Assembly (NCBI GenBank): GCA_903864835.1
Contig: CAIPHK010000015.1
Location: 1-64,000 of the forward strand
Length of the DNA stretch: 64,000 nt
Direction of reading: 5' to 3'
Source of the DNA: an uncultured bacterium
Lineage (GTDB): Bacteria; Margulisbacteria; Marinamargulisbacteria; SXXA01
Part shown: one piece after another, positions 27,078 to 37,074 of the stretch
Layout of the letters: each line of letters starts with the position of its first letter
How positions within the stretch are numbered: position 1 is the first letter of the stretch
The notes under the pieces: model-generated
The model's database searches: none
The model's input: the letters and a program-made list of their open reading frames with translations, nothing else
What the model was told of the DNA's origin: nothing
Translations under genes and position numbers: made by a program

Positions 27078-28487
27078 TTAATAGCGATAATGCTCTGGCT
27101 TGTACGGACCGTTTGGACTTACTCCAATATAATTCGCCTGATCAGCGGTCAAAGTAGTCAACTTTACACCCAACTTGTCCAAGTGAAGGCGCGCTACCTC
27201 TTCATCCAATATTTTGGGAAGGGTATACACCCCAATTTCATATTGTTTTTGCCACAATTCAAGCTGAGCCAATACTTGATTCGTAAATGAGGTACTCATT
27301 ACAAAAGAAGGGTGTCCTGTCGCACAGCCTAAGTTAACCAATCGCCCTTCCGCCAATAGATAAATAGTTCGCCCTGTGGGGAACCGAAATGCATCCACTT
27401 GCGGCTTGATATTTTCTTTTACAATTCCAGGGTAGGTTGCCAATCGATCCACTTGGATTTCATTGTCAAAATGCCCAATGTTACAAACGATCGCTTGGTC
27501 TTTCATATTCTCCATATGGGCCAAGGTAATGATGTCTTTGTTGCCCGTCGTCGTAATATAGATATCCCCACGAGACAACGCATCTTCAATCGGTGCGACT
27601 TCAAAACCTTCCATCGCCGCTTGAAGTGCACAAATCGGATCGATCTCAGTCACGATAACGCGAGCGCCAAATCCTCGCATTGATTGTGCGCACCCTTTAC
27701 CCACATCGCCGTATCCACACACCACGGCCACTTTGCCCGCGACCATGACATCCGTAGCCCGTTTAATTCCATCAGCGAGACTCTCTCGACACCCGTATAG
27801 ATTGTCAAATTTCGACTTCGTTACCGAGTCGTTCACATTAATCGCTGGGAACAAGAGGGTCAGATTCTGGGCCATTTGATATAGCCGATGAACGCCAGTA
27901 GTGGTTTCCTCAGACACCCCTTTTATATCTTTCGCAATCCGTGAAAACCGACCTGGATCTCGTTTAATGCTCGCACGGATTAAATCGTCAATAATTTGAG
28001 CTTCAAGGCTTTCAGCAGGCGCATCCAAAATCCGAATATCTTTTTCCGCCAATACTCCACGATGAATAAGCAGGGTCGCATCACCCCCATCGTCCACAAT
28101 TAAATGAGGCCCTTGATTTCCAAAATCAAGAATTTGGTCTGTACACCACCAATATTCTTCTAAAGATTCACCTTTCCAAGCAAAAACAGGAATTCCAGCT
28201 TCTGCGATCGCAGCCGCCGCATGATCCTGCGTCGAAAAAATATTACAAGAGGCCCATCGGACTTCCGCACCTAACGCAGTCAGCGTCTCGATGAGAACTG
28301 CAGTTTGAACGGTCATGTGCAATGACCCTGAAATCCGCGCGCCCTTTAAAGGTTTTGCCACACCATATCTATTTCGCAACGCAACTAACCCAGGCATTTC
28401 TTGCTCTGCAATTATAATTTCTTTACGGCCCGAAGCCCCAAGGGAAATATCTTTAACTCTAAAATCAGATGTTGTAGTCATTGTCAT
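27078..28487 (-). CDS. ahcY: adenosylhomocysteinase
   Basis: This 469-residue NAD-dependent enzyme hydrolyses S-adenosylhomocysteine to adenosine and homocysteine, closing the methyl cycle. It has the NAD-binding [24 protein letters not shown] and a C-terminal [11 protein letters not shown] that ends with the conserved Lys/Tyr pair. AGGAG precedes the ATG. It lies 10 bases after serA, and the two appear co-transcribed. No SAH riboswitch-like leader is present, since the gene follows serA directly. Confidence 0.97.
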   Translation of the reverse strand: MTMTTTSDFRVKDISLGASGRKEIIIAEQEMPGLVALRNRYGVAKPLKGARISGSLHMTVQTAVLIETLTALGAEVRWASCNIFSTQDHAAAAIAEAGIPVFAWKGESLEEYWWCTDQILDFGNQGPHLIVDDGGDATLLIHRGVLAEKDIRILDAPAESLEAQIIDDLIRASIKRDPGRFSRIAKDIKGVSEETTTGVHRLYQMAQNLTLLFPAINVNDSVTKSKFDNLYGCRESLADGIKRATDVMVAGKVAVVCGYGDVGKGCAQSMRGFGARVIVTEIDPICALQAAMEGFEVAPIEDALSRGDIYITTTGNKDIITLAHMENMKDQAIVCNIGHFDNEIQVDRLATYPGIVKENIKPQVDAFRFPTGRTIYLLAEGRLVNLGCATGHPSFVMSTSFTNQVLAQLELWQKQYEIGVYTLPKILDEEVARLHLDKLGVKLTTLTADQANYIGVSPNGPYKPEHYRY

Positions 28488-28497
28488 AATCCACTCC

Positions 28498-29661
28498 TTA
28501 AAGTTTTCGGACGCTCAAAACGCCATGAATTGATCGAAGTCGCGCCACTAAATCTTCACTAGGAATACCGTTAATATCTACAATATTATAGGCCAAATCA
28601 CCGCGACTCTTGTTTACCATTTCAGATATATTCAACCCATCACCAGCCAGAAGCGATGAAATTTGACCCACCATATTTGGAACGTTTTCGTTCGTAACCG
28701 TCAAACGAAAATCACCACAACGTTCAATCGAACAGCTTGGATAATTAACCGAATTAACGATATTTCCGTTCTCAAGGAAATCCATCATCTGCTTAACAAC
28801 CATAATTGCGCTGTTATTCTCAGCTTCCATTGTGGATGCCCCTAGATGAGGAATACAAATTGCCTTTGGGTGCCCCAATAATTGTTGACTTGGGAAATCA
28901 GTCACATATGCACTCAACTGGCCGGAATTGAGGGCGTCAATAACATCCGCTTCATTCACAATTTCTGCCCGAGCAAAATTTAACAACACCGCCCCCCGCT
29001 TAAACTGCGGCAAGGTCTTTGACGATACCAATTCTACCGTTTCAGGCGTCAACGGCATGTGCAACGTTACAAAATCACAATTCCCAAACAATCTGAGTAG
29101 GGAATGGGCGGGTTTAACTTGATGAGACAACGACCAAGCACTATGAACAGATATAAACGGGTCATAGCCCTCAACCTCAAGCCCCAACCCGACCGCATCG
29201 TTGGCAACCATCATTCCAATGGCACCCAGTCCTACAACGCCCAACCGTTTTCCCCGAATTTCATATCCGGCAAATTTAGCTTTATCTTTTTCAACTAACT
29301 CGGAAACACGATCTCCTTGGCCAAATAATCCTTTGGTATGCTCAATACCGGCAATTAGGTTTCTTGCCGCCAAAAGCATCCCCGACAAAACCAATTCTTT
29401 AACCGCATTTGCATTCGCACCTGGCGCATTAAAAACGACGATCCCTCTACGCGTGCAGTCATTAACCGGAATATTATTAGTTCCAGCACCCGCCCGCCCA
29501 ATAACCATCAGTCGACTACCACTCTCAAGCGAATGAAGATTGGCACTTCTCACCACAATACCATCAGGATCGGTAACAACTTCCCCAACATCATACTTAG
29601 CTTTATCAAAAAGCTTTAATCCATCTTTAGATATCTTATTAAACGTCTGAATCCGAAACAT
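28498..29661 (-). CDS. serA: D-3-phosphoglycerate dehydrogenase with ACT domain
   Basis: This enzyme of about 387 residues makes the first committed step of serine synthesis. The NAD-binding motif is VVGLGAIG, with the catalytic His in IPHLGAST. The last 80 residues form an ACT domain ([14 protein letters not shown]), usually the serine feedback site. ATG at 29661 has GGTGA 5 bases upstream; GTG at 29670 is an alternative giving three more residues. Serine links to the methyl cycle through one-carbon units, which fits the ahcY neighbour. Confidence 0.93.
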   Translation of the reverse strand: MFRIQTFNKISKDGLKLFDKAKYDVGEVVTDPDGIVVRSANLHSLESGSRLMVIGRAGAGTNNIPVNDCTRRGIVVFNAPGANANAVKELVLSGMLLAARNLIAGIEHTKGLFGQGDRVSELVEKDKAKFAGYEIRGKRLGVVGLGAIGMMVANDAVGLGLEVEGYDPFISVHSAWSLSHQVKPAHSLLRLFGNCDFVTLHMPLTPETVELVSSKTLPQFKRGAVLLNFARAEIVNEADVIDALNSGQLSAYVTDFPSQQLLGHPKAICIPHLGASTMEAENNSAIMVVKQMMDFLENGNIVNSVNYPSCSIERCGDFRLTVTNENVPNMVGQISSLLAGDGLNISEMVNKSRGDLAYNIVDINGIPSEDLVARLRSIHGVLSVRKL

Positions 29662-29689
29662 CTGGGTCACCCATTCTCAATCAAAATAG

Positions 29690-29722
29690 AAAAGCCGGAC
29701 CCAAAAATTGGACCCGGCTTTT
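29690..29722 (-). terminator. terminator after rpsI
   Basis: AAAAGCCGG (29690-29698) pairs with CCGGCTTTT (29714-29722), with an inner CCAA/TTGG pair. It is symmetric, so it can terminate either strand. It lies 26 bases beyond the rpsI stop and closes the 30-kb ribosomal block, isolating it from serA. Confidence 0.8.
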
Positions 29723-29747
29723 ATTATACCTACAAAATATACAGCGT

Positions 29748-30272
29748 CTAACGTTTTCTGAACTGGAAACCCTTCCGAGCGCGCTTCCGCCCGTATTTTT
29801 TCCGTTCTTTCACCCGAGGATCTCTCGTCAAAAACCCCTCTTCTTTTAATGCTTTACGATTTTCTGGATCCACTAAAAGCAATGCACGTGAAATCCCGTG
29901 CTGAACAGCCCCGGCTTGTCCCATAAGCCCACCGCCAAGAACCGAAATTTTAACATCAAACTTCCCAAAAACCCCGACTACGTCAAGAGGTTTTCGAATC
30001 TGTTTTACTTCTATTTCAGTAGGAAGATAGGCTTCAGCAGTTTGACCGTTAATTTCAATAACTCCAGACCCGGGAAATAGCCAAACCTTAGCTATAGAAG
30101 TTTTACGTTTCCCTGTGCCGTAGAAAGAAACAGACGGAACCTTCAATCCAGCCTTTATTTTTGCAGGCATAACGACATCCTTCGCAGGAACGTCGACAGC
30201 GACAGACTTCACCGATTTTTCTGCCTTAAGCTTAGTATCCTTTTTAGGAAGTGCTTTTTTATCTTTCTCCAT
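29748..30272 (-). CDS. rpsI: 30S ribosomal protein S9 (with N-terminal extension)
   Basis: This 174-residue protein has an S9 core beginning at about residue 48 (VSFYGTGKRKTSIAKVWL). It ends in the basic tail RKRARKGFQFRKR, whose terminal Arg contacts P-site tRNA. The first ~46 residues are a Lys/Val/Asp-rich extension absent from the usual ~130-residue protein. AGGAG lies 11 bases before the ATG at 30272. An internal ATG at 30170 also has an AAGGA site and would remove most of the extension. It follows rplM, the universal L13-S9 pair. Confidence 0.95.
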   Translation of the reverse strand: MEKDKKALPKKDTKLKAEKSVKSVAVDVPAKDVVMPAKIKAGLKVPSVSFYGTGKRKTSIAKVWLFPGSGVIEINGQTAEAYLPTEIEVKQIRKPLDVVGVFGKFDVKISVLGGGLMGQAGAVQHGISRALLLVDPENRKALKEEGFLTRDPRVKERKKYGRKRARKGFQFRKR

Positions 30273-30277
30273 GTTGT

Positions 30278-30724
30278 TTAAATCTCCTTTGTGCCCACTG
30301 CCAAAACTTCTGGATCTTGTGCAGAATGGGGATGCTCTGTACCAGTATATATCTTTACCTTTTTAGCCAATCGCGCACCTAGCTTCGTCTTAGGAAGCAT
30401 ACCCGTAATTGCGATCTCTAAAATCCGAACCGGTGACATATCCTTGTATACAGTCGATTTCAACCCACCAGGATAGCCACTGTGCCGATAATAGACTTTT
30501 TTATCCACCTTGTTACCGGTTACTGCAATTTTTTCTGCATTAATAATAATGACATTGTCGCCCATATCCGCTGATGGAGTGAATGTTGGCTTATTCTTCC
30601 CTCTTAATACACTTGCTACAAATGAGGCGACTCTACCAAGAACTAAACCCTCTGCATCTACAACAACCCATTTATTTGCGCCCAAATCTTCTTGTTTTGG
30701 ATAAAACGATTTTTGACTTTTCAT
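30278..30724 (-). CDS. rplM: 50S ribosomal protein L13
   Basis: This 148-residue early-assembly 50S protein has [27 protein letters not shown] and [12 protein letters not shown], all L13 signatures. It lies six bases upstream of rpsI and directly after truA. Confidence 0.97.
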   Translation of the reverse strand: MKSQKSFYPKQEDLGANKWVVVDAEGLVLGRVASFVASVLRGKNKPTFTPSADMGDNVIIINAEKIAVTGNKVDKKVYYRHSGYPGGLKSTVYKDMSPVRILEIAITGMLPKTKLGARLAKKVKIYTGTEHPHSAQDPEVLAVGTKEI

Positions 30725-30742
30725 GCCCTATATCCTTACTGA

Positions 30743-31504
30743 CTAATAATAAATTTTGAAAAGCTCGAGGCCTTCCGGTGGAGCGGCCACATATGGCCAT
30801 CGGCGAATGCCTTCATCTAACATGAACGAAAACTGGGACTCCGTTAACCGGCCATCCGCAGCATTCAGCATAGCGCCTACCAGATTACGGACCATCCGGT
30901 ATAGAAAACTATCCGCGACTATAACATAGCATACCAAATTTAAACTACTTAAAAATCTCTTACTTTCCTCTTTGACCTCGATAAATTCTGATCTAATAAT
31001 GCATTTCTCAGTAGACTTTGGTGTTGACCCCACTTTTTGAAACCCAGAAAAATCGTGGGTGCCCAAAATCTTTTCTGCAAAAAAATTTAATCGCTTAATG
31101 TCCAGGCGGCTATTAATCGTTGAAATACTGTACCCCAACGGAAGAGGAATAGCTTCATTTGTTACCCAATAACGATACTCGCGATACCGAGCGGCGCCTC
31201 TCGGATGAAACGTGCCTGGAACACAAGACACAGCCTTAACCCGAATATCAGAAGGCAAACAGCAATTCATACCTTTTAGAAGCCCATCAACCGATATTGG
31301 GCTTTCAACATCAACAGTCGCGACTTGCCCGACTGAGTGGACCCCAGAGTCTGTTCTAGCCGCCAAAATAAGGTTATCAGAACCACACCCTACCCGCTTT
31401 AATGCTTTCCGAATTGCACCTTCAACAGTCGGGAGCCCAGGTTGAAACTGGACCCCACGATAACCGCCCCCTAAATACTCAACAATGAACTGGTATCTAG
31501 CCAA
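30743..31504 (-). CDS. truA: tRNA pseudouridine(38-40) synthase
   Basis: This 253-residue enzyme modifies the anticodon stem-loop. The catalytic Asp is in ARTDSGVHS, and DFSGFQ and RMVRNLVGAML follow. The open frame extends to 31639 across rplQ, but TTG at 31504 gives the family N-terminus (ARYQFIVEYLGG). It overlaps the rplQ stop, which suggests coupling. The alpha operon-truA-L13-S9 order is common. Confidence 0.93.
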   Translation of the reverse strand: MARYQFIVEYLGGGYRGVQFQPGLPTVEGAIRKALKRVGCGSDNLILAARTDSGVHSVGQVATVDVESPISVDGLLKGMNCCLPSDIRVKAVSCVPGTFHPRGAARYREYRYWVTNEAIPLPLGYSISTINSRLDIKRLNFFAEKILGTHDFSGFQKVGSTPKSTEKCIIRSEFIEVKEESKRFLSSLNLVCYVIVADSFLYRMVRNLVGAMLNAADGRLTESQFSFMLDEGIRRWPYVAAPPEGLELFKIYY

Positions 31505-31850
31505 CCCATTCAAGTTGGGATACAACCGCAGCATCGCCGCGACGGATCCCCAGCTTAGTAATCCGAGTGTACCCGCCCACACGATCAACAAATGTGGGCG
31601 CAATCGAATCAAATACAAGCTTAATAACATCCCGATCATTTAGCATCTTTAATGCAAGTCGCCGAGAATGCAAACTACCATCTTTACCCAATGTAACCAA
31701 CGACTCAGCAAGCTTACGCGCTTCTTTGGCTCTCGTATCTGTAGTCTTAATTTTACCGTGTAAAATCAAACTTCTAACCAGGGACCGAAGCAACGCTATA
31801 CGCTGGTCAGTTGGCCTACTAAGCTTCTTATTTCCATAACGATGTCTCAT
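31497..31850 (-). CDS. rplQ: 50S ribosomal protein L17
   Basis: This 117-residue protein starts MRHRYGNKKLSR, followed by RSLVRSLILHGKIKTT, the L17 signature, with conserved GGYTRI near the C-terminus. It is the last gene of the alpha operon, 15 bases after rpoA, and overlaps the truA start. Confidence 0.97.
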   Translation of the reverse strand: MRHRYGNKKLSRPTDQRIALLRSLVRSLILHGKIKTTDTRAKEARKLAESLVTLGKDGSLHSRRLALKMLNDRDVIKLVFDSIAPTFVDRVGGYTRITKLGIRRGDAAVVSQLEWVG

Positions 31851-31865
31851 AACAAAGTCCTTTTA

Positions 31866-32813
31866 CTATGCAATAGTGCCTTTTAACGATAAGCCAAATT
31901 GCTTCAGTTTATCATTAATCTCATCAGCGCTCTTTTTGCCAAAATTTTTAATCTGAATCAATTCGTTGATATCTTTTTCTATCAACTCAGCAACTGATTC
32001 AATCCCTGCACGTTTCAAACAATTCGACGAGCGTGCTGACAACTCCAGATCATCAACAGACAACGTCAACGCGGACTCTTTACCTTTTTCAGGGGCGACT
32101 TCCCGCTGCCGAGCTACATCTTGCTGCGGTCGTTCATTCAAACGTCCGAACAATTCAAAATGATCAACCAAGATTGACGCTGCTTCACGAACCGCATCTT
32201 CCGTATTTACGCTACCATTGCTCCACACATCCAAAGTCAAACTATCGTAGTCAAGCTCTTTGCCAACCCGAATGTTTTCAACTTGATGATTGACCTTTAG
32301 AACAGGTGAGTACGAAGAATCCAAACTAATAGTATCAATAGTATGATCTTCACTACGATTATTTTCAGCAGACTCGTACCCGACACCTCTTCTAAGCACA
32401 ATCTCCGCTTTCAACCCGCCACCAGAGGTTACCTCTGCAATATAAACATCCGGGTTAACAATTTCCAACTCGGCAGGTATTTTCAAATCTGCCGCGGTCA
32501 CTTTTCCCTTTTTCGTCTCATTGATCGTGATCCTAACCTCTTCTGAGGCGTCAGACTTAAATACAATACCCTTCAAATTACTGATCACGTCAAACACATC
32601 TTCAACAACGCCGGGAATCGCTGAAAACTCGTGCTTAACACCATCTATCTTCACCGCACAAATTGCGTACCCTGACAAAGACGACAATAAAACACGTCTC
32701 AACGAATTCCCAATAGTTGTTCCCATACCCCGACTCAACGGAGATATGACAAACCTACCTCCGTTGTCCGGAAGTGGCTCATATTTTACCCAAGGCTTCG
32801 GCGCTGCAGTCAC
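31866..32813 (-). CDS. rpoA: RNA polymerase alpha subunit
   Basis: This 315-residue protein has an N-terminal assembly domain (GMGTTIGNSLRRVLLSSLSG) and a C-terminal domain with helix-hairpin-helix repeats (LKRAGIESVAELI, IKNFGKKSADEI) that contacts UP elements and activators. The two are joined by a short charged linker (about residues 228-248). It is the fourth ribosomal-block transcription gene and lies between rpsD and rplQ. Confidence 0.98.
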   Translation of the reverse strand: MTAAPKPWVKYEPLPDNGGRFVISPLSRGMGTTIGNSLRRVLLSSLSGYAICAVKIDGVKHEFSAIPGVVEDVFDVISNLKGIVFKSDASEEVRITINETKKGKVTAADLKIPAELEIVNPDVYIAEVTSGGGLKAEIVLRRGVGYESAENNRSEDHTIDTISLDSSYSPVLKVNHQVENIRVGKELDYDSLTLDVWSNGSVNTEDAVREAASILVDHFELFGRLNERPQQDVARQREVAPEKGKESALTLSVDDLELSARSSNCLKRAGIESVAELIEKDINELIQIKNFGKKSADEINDKLKQFGLSLKGTIA

Positions 32814-32840
32814 ACTATTCCTCCTAAAAATTCTCTCAAC

Positions 32841-33455
32841 CTACCTAGAATAAAACTCGACAACTAATTGCTCTTCTACAGGAACATCTATCTCTTCCCG
32901 CTTGGGAACATGTGCTATACGGATCGACTTAGCAGGCGCATCAAGAAGCAACCAAACTGGCGATGTCTTTTTTGTGGCAAACCGAGCAGCCATCAATTCA
33001 CTATCATTCCGCTTCAATCCAACCATATCGCCTTCTCTAACCGTATAAGAAGCGATGTCAACCATATGGCCATTTACATTAAAATGCCCATGATTAACCA
33101 TCTGTCGAGCTTCTCGACGCGAGGAGGCAATGCCTGATCTAAACACTACATTATCCAACCGGCGCTCAAACTGGGATAACAAATTGTCCCCAGTTACGCC
33201 CTTAGCTTTTCGTGCGTTTTCAAAATAGATCCGAATTTGACGCTCTGATACCCCATAGAAAAATCTCAACTTTTGTTTTTCTCTAAGACGACGTCCAAAT
33301 TCGGAAATCTTCCTTGGAACAACAGACCGAATACCAGGCGGGTAATTGCGTTTTTCAATCGCACACTTAGCAGTTTCGCATCGGGTACCCTTCAAAAACA
33401 ACTTGACCCGATTACGCCGACAAATCTTACAACTTGGACCTTGATATACTCCCAT
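32841..33455 (-). CDS. rpsD: 30S ribosomal protein S4 (zinc-binding form)
   Basis: This 204-residue 16S assembly initiator has an N-terminal zinc site from Cys9, Cys12, Cys26 and Cys31 (CKICRRN, CETAKC). The S4 RNA-binding domain (about residues 95-155, FERRLDNVVFRSGIA) follows. It lies 13 bases after rpsK. E. coli-type S4 lacks these Cys. Confidence 0.97.
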   Translation of the reverse strand: MGVYQGPSCKICRRNRVKLFLKGTRCETAKCAIEKRNYPPGIRSVVPRKISEFGRRLREKQKLRFFYGVSERQIRIYFENARKAKGVTGDNLLSQFERRLDNVVFRSGIASSRREARQMVNHGHFNVNGHMVDIASYTVREGDMVGLKRNDSELMAARFATKKTSPVWLLLDAPAKSIRIAHVPKREEIDVPVEEQLVVEFYSR

Positions 33456-33468
33456 TAGCTATACTCCT

Positions 33469-33852
33469 CTAAACTCGTCGTCGCTTGCGAGGCCGACATC
33501 CGTTGTGTGGAATAGGAGTAACATCTTTAATAGACTCTACTTCAAGACCAGCCGCCTGTAGCGCACGAATAGCGGTTTCCCGTCCAGAACCTGGACCTTT
33601 GACCAATACATTAACTCTTACCATACCTACCGATTCAACCGCGCGTTTTGCAGCGATCTCTCCAGCTTGTTGAGCGGCAAAGGGAGTACCCTTCTTAGTA
33701 CCCTTAAAACCTGCCATTCCGGTCGAAGCAGTAGAGACCACATTGCCTTCTACGTCCGCGATCGTCACTATCGTATTGTTAAACGTTGACTTGATGGTTA
33801 CAACACCAGCAACAACATTCTTCTTTACCTTCTTTTTTTTCTTTAATACCAA
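33469..33852 (-). CDS. rpsK: 30S ribosomal protein S11
   Basis: This 127-residue protein has a Lys-rich N-terminus, then [24 protein letters not shown] and the C-terminal [18 protein letters not shown]. The start codon appears to be TTG at 33852, with an AGGAGAGG site upstream. It lies between rpsM and rpsD in the alpha operon. Confidence 0.96.
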   Translation of the reverse strand: MVLKKKKKVKKNVVAGVVTIKSTFNNTIVTIADVEGNVVSTASTGMAGFKGTKKGTPFAAQQAGEIAAKRAVESVGMVRVNVLVKGPGSGRETAIRALQAAGLEVESIKDVTPIPHNGCRPRKRRRV

Positions 33853-33883
33853 CTTAAGCCTCTCCTTCTGAAACTAACACCGT

Positions 33884-34258
33884 TTACTTAGTTACTTTTT
33901 TCTTACCCGCTATCGCCACTCGTTTCCCCTTTTTTGTGCGAGCGTTTGTATGAGTACGCTGGCCACGAACAGGCAACTTACGACGATGACGAATTCCTTT
34001 ATAACACCCAATATCGGTTAGTCGCCGAATATTTTGATTAATTTGCCGTCTCAAATCCCCCTCAATCGGGAATTCTGAAATGGCTGATCTCAAATTAACG
34101 ATCTCGTCTTCAGAAAGATCTTTCACCCGAGTATCTACACTAATACCCAGTTTTTGAAGAATCCCTTGAGAGGTCTTTAAGCCAATACCAAATACATAGG
34201 TCAAGCCTATTTCAACACGTTTATTCCTAGGAAGATCCACACCACTAATTCGAGCCAT
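33884..34258 (-). CDS. rpsM: 30S ribosomal protein S13
   Basis: This 124-residue head protein contacts the P-site tRNA and the L5 bridge. It starts [20 protein letters not shown], with [20 protein letters not shown] near the C-terminus. It follows rpmJ by 13 bases. Confidence 0.98.
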   Translation of the reverse strand: MARISGVDLPRNKRVEIGLTYVFGIGLKTSQGILQKLGISVDTRVKDLSEDEIVNLRSAISEFPIEGDLRRQINQNIRRLTDIGCYKGIRHRRKLPVRGQRTHTNARTKKGKRVAIAGKKKVTK

Positions 34259-34271
34259 CGATTCTAACTCC

Positions 34272-34385
34272 TTACCCTTGCCGCTGCTTATGCTTGGCGA
34301 TTTTGCAAATAACGCGAACCACTCCAGCTCGCCGTATCACTTTACAATCTTTACAGATCCGTTTTACGGACGCTCTCACTTTCAT
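34272..34385 (-). CDS. rpmJ: 50S ribosomal protein L36 (zinc-binding form)
   Basis: This 37-residue protein reads [20 protein letters not shown], ending [10 protein letters not shown]. The zinc ligands Cys11, Cys14, Cys27 and His32 are all present. It lies between infA and rpsM, its standard position. Confidence 0.97.
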   Translation of the reverse strand: MKVRASVKRICKDCKVIRRAGVVRVICKIAKHKQRQG

Positions 34386-34402
34386 ACCGTTACACTCTCC
34401 TT

Positions 34403-34624
34403 CTATTTAACCCGATACGTAATCCGACCCCGAGAAAGGTCATACGCCGACAACTCAACCTTAACAAGATCACCGAGAAGTACTCTTATGTAATTCTTCC
34501 GAATTTTACCTGAAATATGAGCCAAAATGACCTGTCCTGTTTCAAGCTTCACTTTAAACTGTGCATTGGGCAACGATTCCAAGATGACTCCCGAAACCTC
34601 AATCACATCATCTTTTTTTCCCAC
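34403..34624 (-). CDS. infA: translation initiation factor IF-1
   Basis: This 73-residue S1-like OB-fold protein binds the ribosomal A site during initiation. It contains [19 protein letters not shown], then [20 protein letters not shown] at 34624 is preferred because it gives the usual length and has GGAAGG just upstream. An in-frame TTG at 34636 would add four residues. It lies under its own predicted promoter. Confidence 0.96.
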   Translation of the reverse strand: MGKKDDVIEVSGVILESLPNAQFKVKLETGQVILAHISGKIRKNYIRVLLGDLVKVELSAYDLSRGRITYRVK

Positions 34625-34665
34625 AATGCCTTCCAACCTCTCTTTTCAAAAAAACAAGGGCACGA

Positions 34666-34694
34666 ATTATATACGAACTACGTAAAGATGTTAA
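34666..34694 (-). promoter_or_regulatory. internal promoter before infA-rpmJ and the alpha operon
   Basis: On the minus strand there is TTAACA (34689-34694, 5/6), a 17-base spacer and a perfect TATAAT (34666-34671). It starts just beyond the adk stop and would drive infA, rpmJ and the rpsM-rpsK-rpsD-rpoA-rplQ group separately from the spc operon. Confidence 0.7.
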
Positions 34695-34697
34695 GCC

Positions 34698-35357
34698 TTA
34701 TGAATTTCTTGAATCCAAAGCTGACAAATTCATTTGCTCTGTTATATCAAGATAAACATCATCCGCGGGTCGGTTGCCGGCAATCACATGAACTTTGTCG
34801 CCATAAAATTCCAGAATCGGATCTACTTCCCGCCGGAAAATGTCATATCGATGTCGCAACACCTCTATGGTATCGTCCTGTCGCACTGCGATACGCGTCC
34901 CACATCGAGGGCAGGCGGCCCCAATCTCTACACCATCTACTCGGCTATTAAACACAGAATTGCACCCGGGACACGAGACCCGATTAACAATTCGATTCTC
35001 AATATTCTCAAACGTTACATCAAACAAAAAAATAAAACCCCTAAGGTCACGCTCTACGAAAAAACGCTCCAACCGATGCGCCTGAAGCAGTGTTCTAGGA
35101 AATCCATCGAATACCAAGCCCCGGCCATCTATGCGCGACAAGTTTGAGAATACCATCTCACAAACAGTATCATCAGGAACCAACATGCCAGTAGCCTGGT
35201 ATTGAGCAAAAGACTTACCTAACAGTGTACCGTCCCGAATCTCGGCACGGATAATATCGCCAGTCGAAACACGGTGAAAGCCAAAATCATCGCATAACTT
35301 CCCAGTCTGCGTACCTTTTCCTGACCCCGGTGCTCCTAATAACACTACTGCGTCCAC
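34698..35357 (-). CDS. adk: adenylate kinase (zinc-lid type)
   Basis: This 219-residue enzyme interconverts ATP+AMP and 2 ADP. It has the P-loop GAPGSGKGTQ, AMP-binding STGDIIRAEI and FDGFPRT. The LID carries a Cys4 zinc motif (CPGC ... CPRC, about residues 128-151). It lies one base after secY. The methionine aminopeptidase gene that often follows adk is absent here. Confidence 0.97.
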   Translation of the reverse strand: MDAVVLLGAPGSGKGTQTGKLCDDFGFHRVSTGDIIRAEIRDGTLLGKSFAQYQATGMLVPDDTVCEMVFSNLSRIDGRGLVFDGFPRTLLQAHRLERFFVERDLRGFIFLFDVTFENIENRIVNRVSCPGCNSVFNSRVDGVEIGAACPRCGTRIAVRQDDTIEVLRHRYDIFRREVDPILEFYGDKVHVIAGNRPADDVYLDITEQMNLSALDSRNS

Positions 35358-35358
35358 G

Positions 35359-36609
35359 CTATATCCCGCTCTCGTACCTACGGTTTACTAAAAAGGTCTC
35401 AAACTGCTTAACAATATCCATAGCAACACCCACGATAATAAGAATCGCGGTACCACCTAGGCCCATAAAACTGGTGACTTTAGTAACATTTGCTCCAAAT
35501 ACCGGCAAAATAGCGATAGCTGCCAGTAACAGCGCCCCAACAAGAGTAAGCTTGGACAAAATGGAATCTAAGTAAAAGGCGGTTTCTGAACCAGGCCGAA
35601 TACCTGAGACGAATCCCCCATGCTTATTTAAATTCTCAGAAATATCCTCAGGGTTAAAGGTAATAGCCGCATAAAAATAGCTGAAAAAAAAGATCAGGAA
35701 ACAAAACAGCGCATTATACAACAGCCCGTCATAATGATAATAAGTCGACAAAAATGCACCCAAAGACTCCGGCGCAAACTGCCCCAACAACAGAGGAAAT
35801 TGCAACATCGCCGAGGCAAATATAACCGGCATAACTCCACCTTGAATTAACCTGAAGGGCAAAAAAGTTTTCGTACTAGTCGTCCTAGCGCCAACCTTCT
35901 TGGCGTACTGAATTGGAATCCTCCGTTGCGCCTCTTGAGCAATAACAACGGCTACAATTAAGAGCACAAAAATACTTGCCAACGCCAAAACATTCAGGAC
36001 GCCCGTCCCAGACACTACAAGTATATAAGTATTCTGAATGTATTCGGGCATCTGGGAAATAATCCCTACAAATATCAACAAAGACGCCCCATTACCAATA
36101 CCCTTTTCAGTGCAGACCTCCCCCAACCACATCACAAATGAAGACCCCCCTACCAAAATCAATACGCTGTAAATCAAAAAAACAAGACCAGATACCTCCG
36201 GAAGAATAAACTCCCTAAAGCCTAAGGTCATTACCAAAGCCTGAACGACAGAAAGTGCCACCGCTAAATACCTTGTATATTGAGCAATTTGCTTTCTTCC
36301 AGACTCACCATCTTCTTGCAACTCTTTTAATTGGGGAATCGCAACTACCATGAGTTGGGTAATAATCGACGCGTTTATATAGGGAAGAATACCCAACGCA
36401 AAAATAGAAAACCGTCGAAAACTACCCCCGGAAAATAGATTAAAAAAACCTAATACCCCGTTACTATCAAACAAACTATTGAGACGTTCAATATCCACAC
36501 CAGGAACGGGAATATGACTCCCTATACGATATATTAAAACAACAATTACCGTAAAAAGAAGCCTACTCTTTAGTTCCCTTGACTCAAAAATCCGTTTTAA
36601 AAAGTCCAT
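35359..36609 (-). CDS. secY: preprotein translocase subunit SecY
   Basis: This 416-residue channel-forming protein has ten predicted membrane helices. Conserved features are GSHIPVPGV near helix 1, the plug region FNLFSGGSF, GNGASLLIF and QRRIPIQYAKK in the cytosolic loop that contacts SecA and the ribosome. It lies between rplO and adk. SecE is encoded at 59719-59970; no secG is seen in the window. Confidence 0.98.
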   Translation of the reverse strand: MDFLKRIFESRELKSRLLFTVIVVLIYRIGSHIPVPGVDIERLNSLFDSNGVLGFFNLFSGGSFRRFSIFALGILPYINASIITQLMVVAIPQLKELQEDGESGRKQIAQYTRYLAVALSVVQALVMTLGFREFILPEVSGLVFLIYSVLILVGGSSFVMWLGEVCTEKGIGNGASLLIFVGIISQMPEYIQNTYILVVSGTGVLNVLALASIFVLLIVAVVIAQEAQRRIPIQYAKKVGARTTSTKTFLPFRLIQGGVMPVIFASAMLQFPLLLGQFAPESLGAFLSTYYHYDGLLYNALFCFLIFFFSYFYAAITFNPEDISENLNKHGGFVSGIRPGSETAFYLDSILSKLTLVGALLLAAIAILPVFGANVTKVTSFMGLGGTAILIIVGVAMDIVKQFETFLVNRRYESGI

Positions 36610-36610
36610 T

Positions 36611-37057
36611 TTATATAACTAGGGCTTTTCCACCTAAAGCCTCTATTTTTTCAACGGCACTCTTCGAAAAGGCATTCGCTTCAATCGAAAGTCCCACCGT
36701 CAAAACACCACGTCCTAGAACCTTTACAGCCACGCCTTTTCGACAAAGCCCAGCAACAGCTAAGTCTTCAACAGACACACTATTGACCCCTTTAAGGGTA
36801 GCCAAAATAGCAATAGCATCAATATTGACTGGAAAAAACTGTGTTTTCTCTAGCGCTGTAAATCCGCGTTTCTTGGGGATTCTACGATACAGCGGAGTCT
36901 GCCCACCTTCAAATCCAGCACGTTTGGAATAACCAGTTCTACTCTTTTGACCCTTATGGCCTCTTCCAGCTTCCCCACCATGTCCAGACGCATTACCACG
37001 GCCTTTACGGGTTCTCTTCTTAACAGCACCATCAGCTGGTCTAAAATCAATTGTCAT
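36611..37057 (-). CDS. rplO: 50S ribosomal protein L15
   Basis: This 148-residue protein starts with the Gly/Arg/Lys-rich extension typical of L15 ([20 protein letters not shown]), then [15 protein letters not shown]-like sequence. Its start lies 17 bases after the rpsE stop, so no L30 gene fits between them. Confidence 0.97.
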   Translation of the reverse strand: MTIDFRPADGAVKKRTRKGRGNASGHGGEAGRGHKGQKSRTGYSKRAGFEGGQTPLYRRIPKKRGFTALEKTQFFPVNIDAIAILATLKGVNSVSVEDLAVAGLCRKGVAVKVLGRGVLTVGLSIEANAFSKSAVEKIEALGGKALVI

Positions 37058-37074
37058 ACATTATCTCCTTGCCG

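Noticed and set aside
27068-28497. SAM/SAH riboswitch for ahcY
   Set aside because: ahcY follows serA by 10 bases, leaving no leader.
29723-29728. TATAAT on the minus strand ahead of serA
   Set aside because: No -35 match lies at 16-18 bases, and the transcript would begin inside the rpsI terminator stem.
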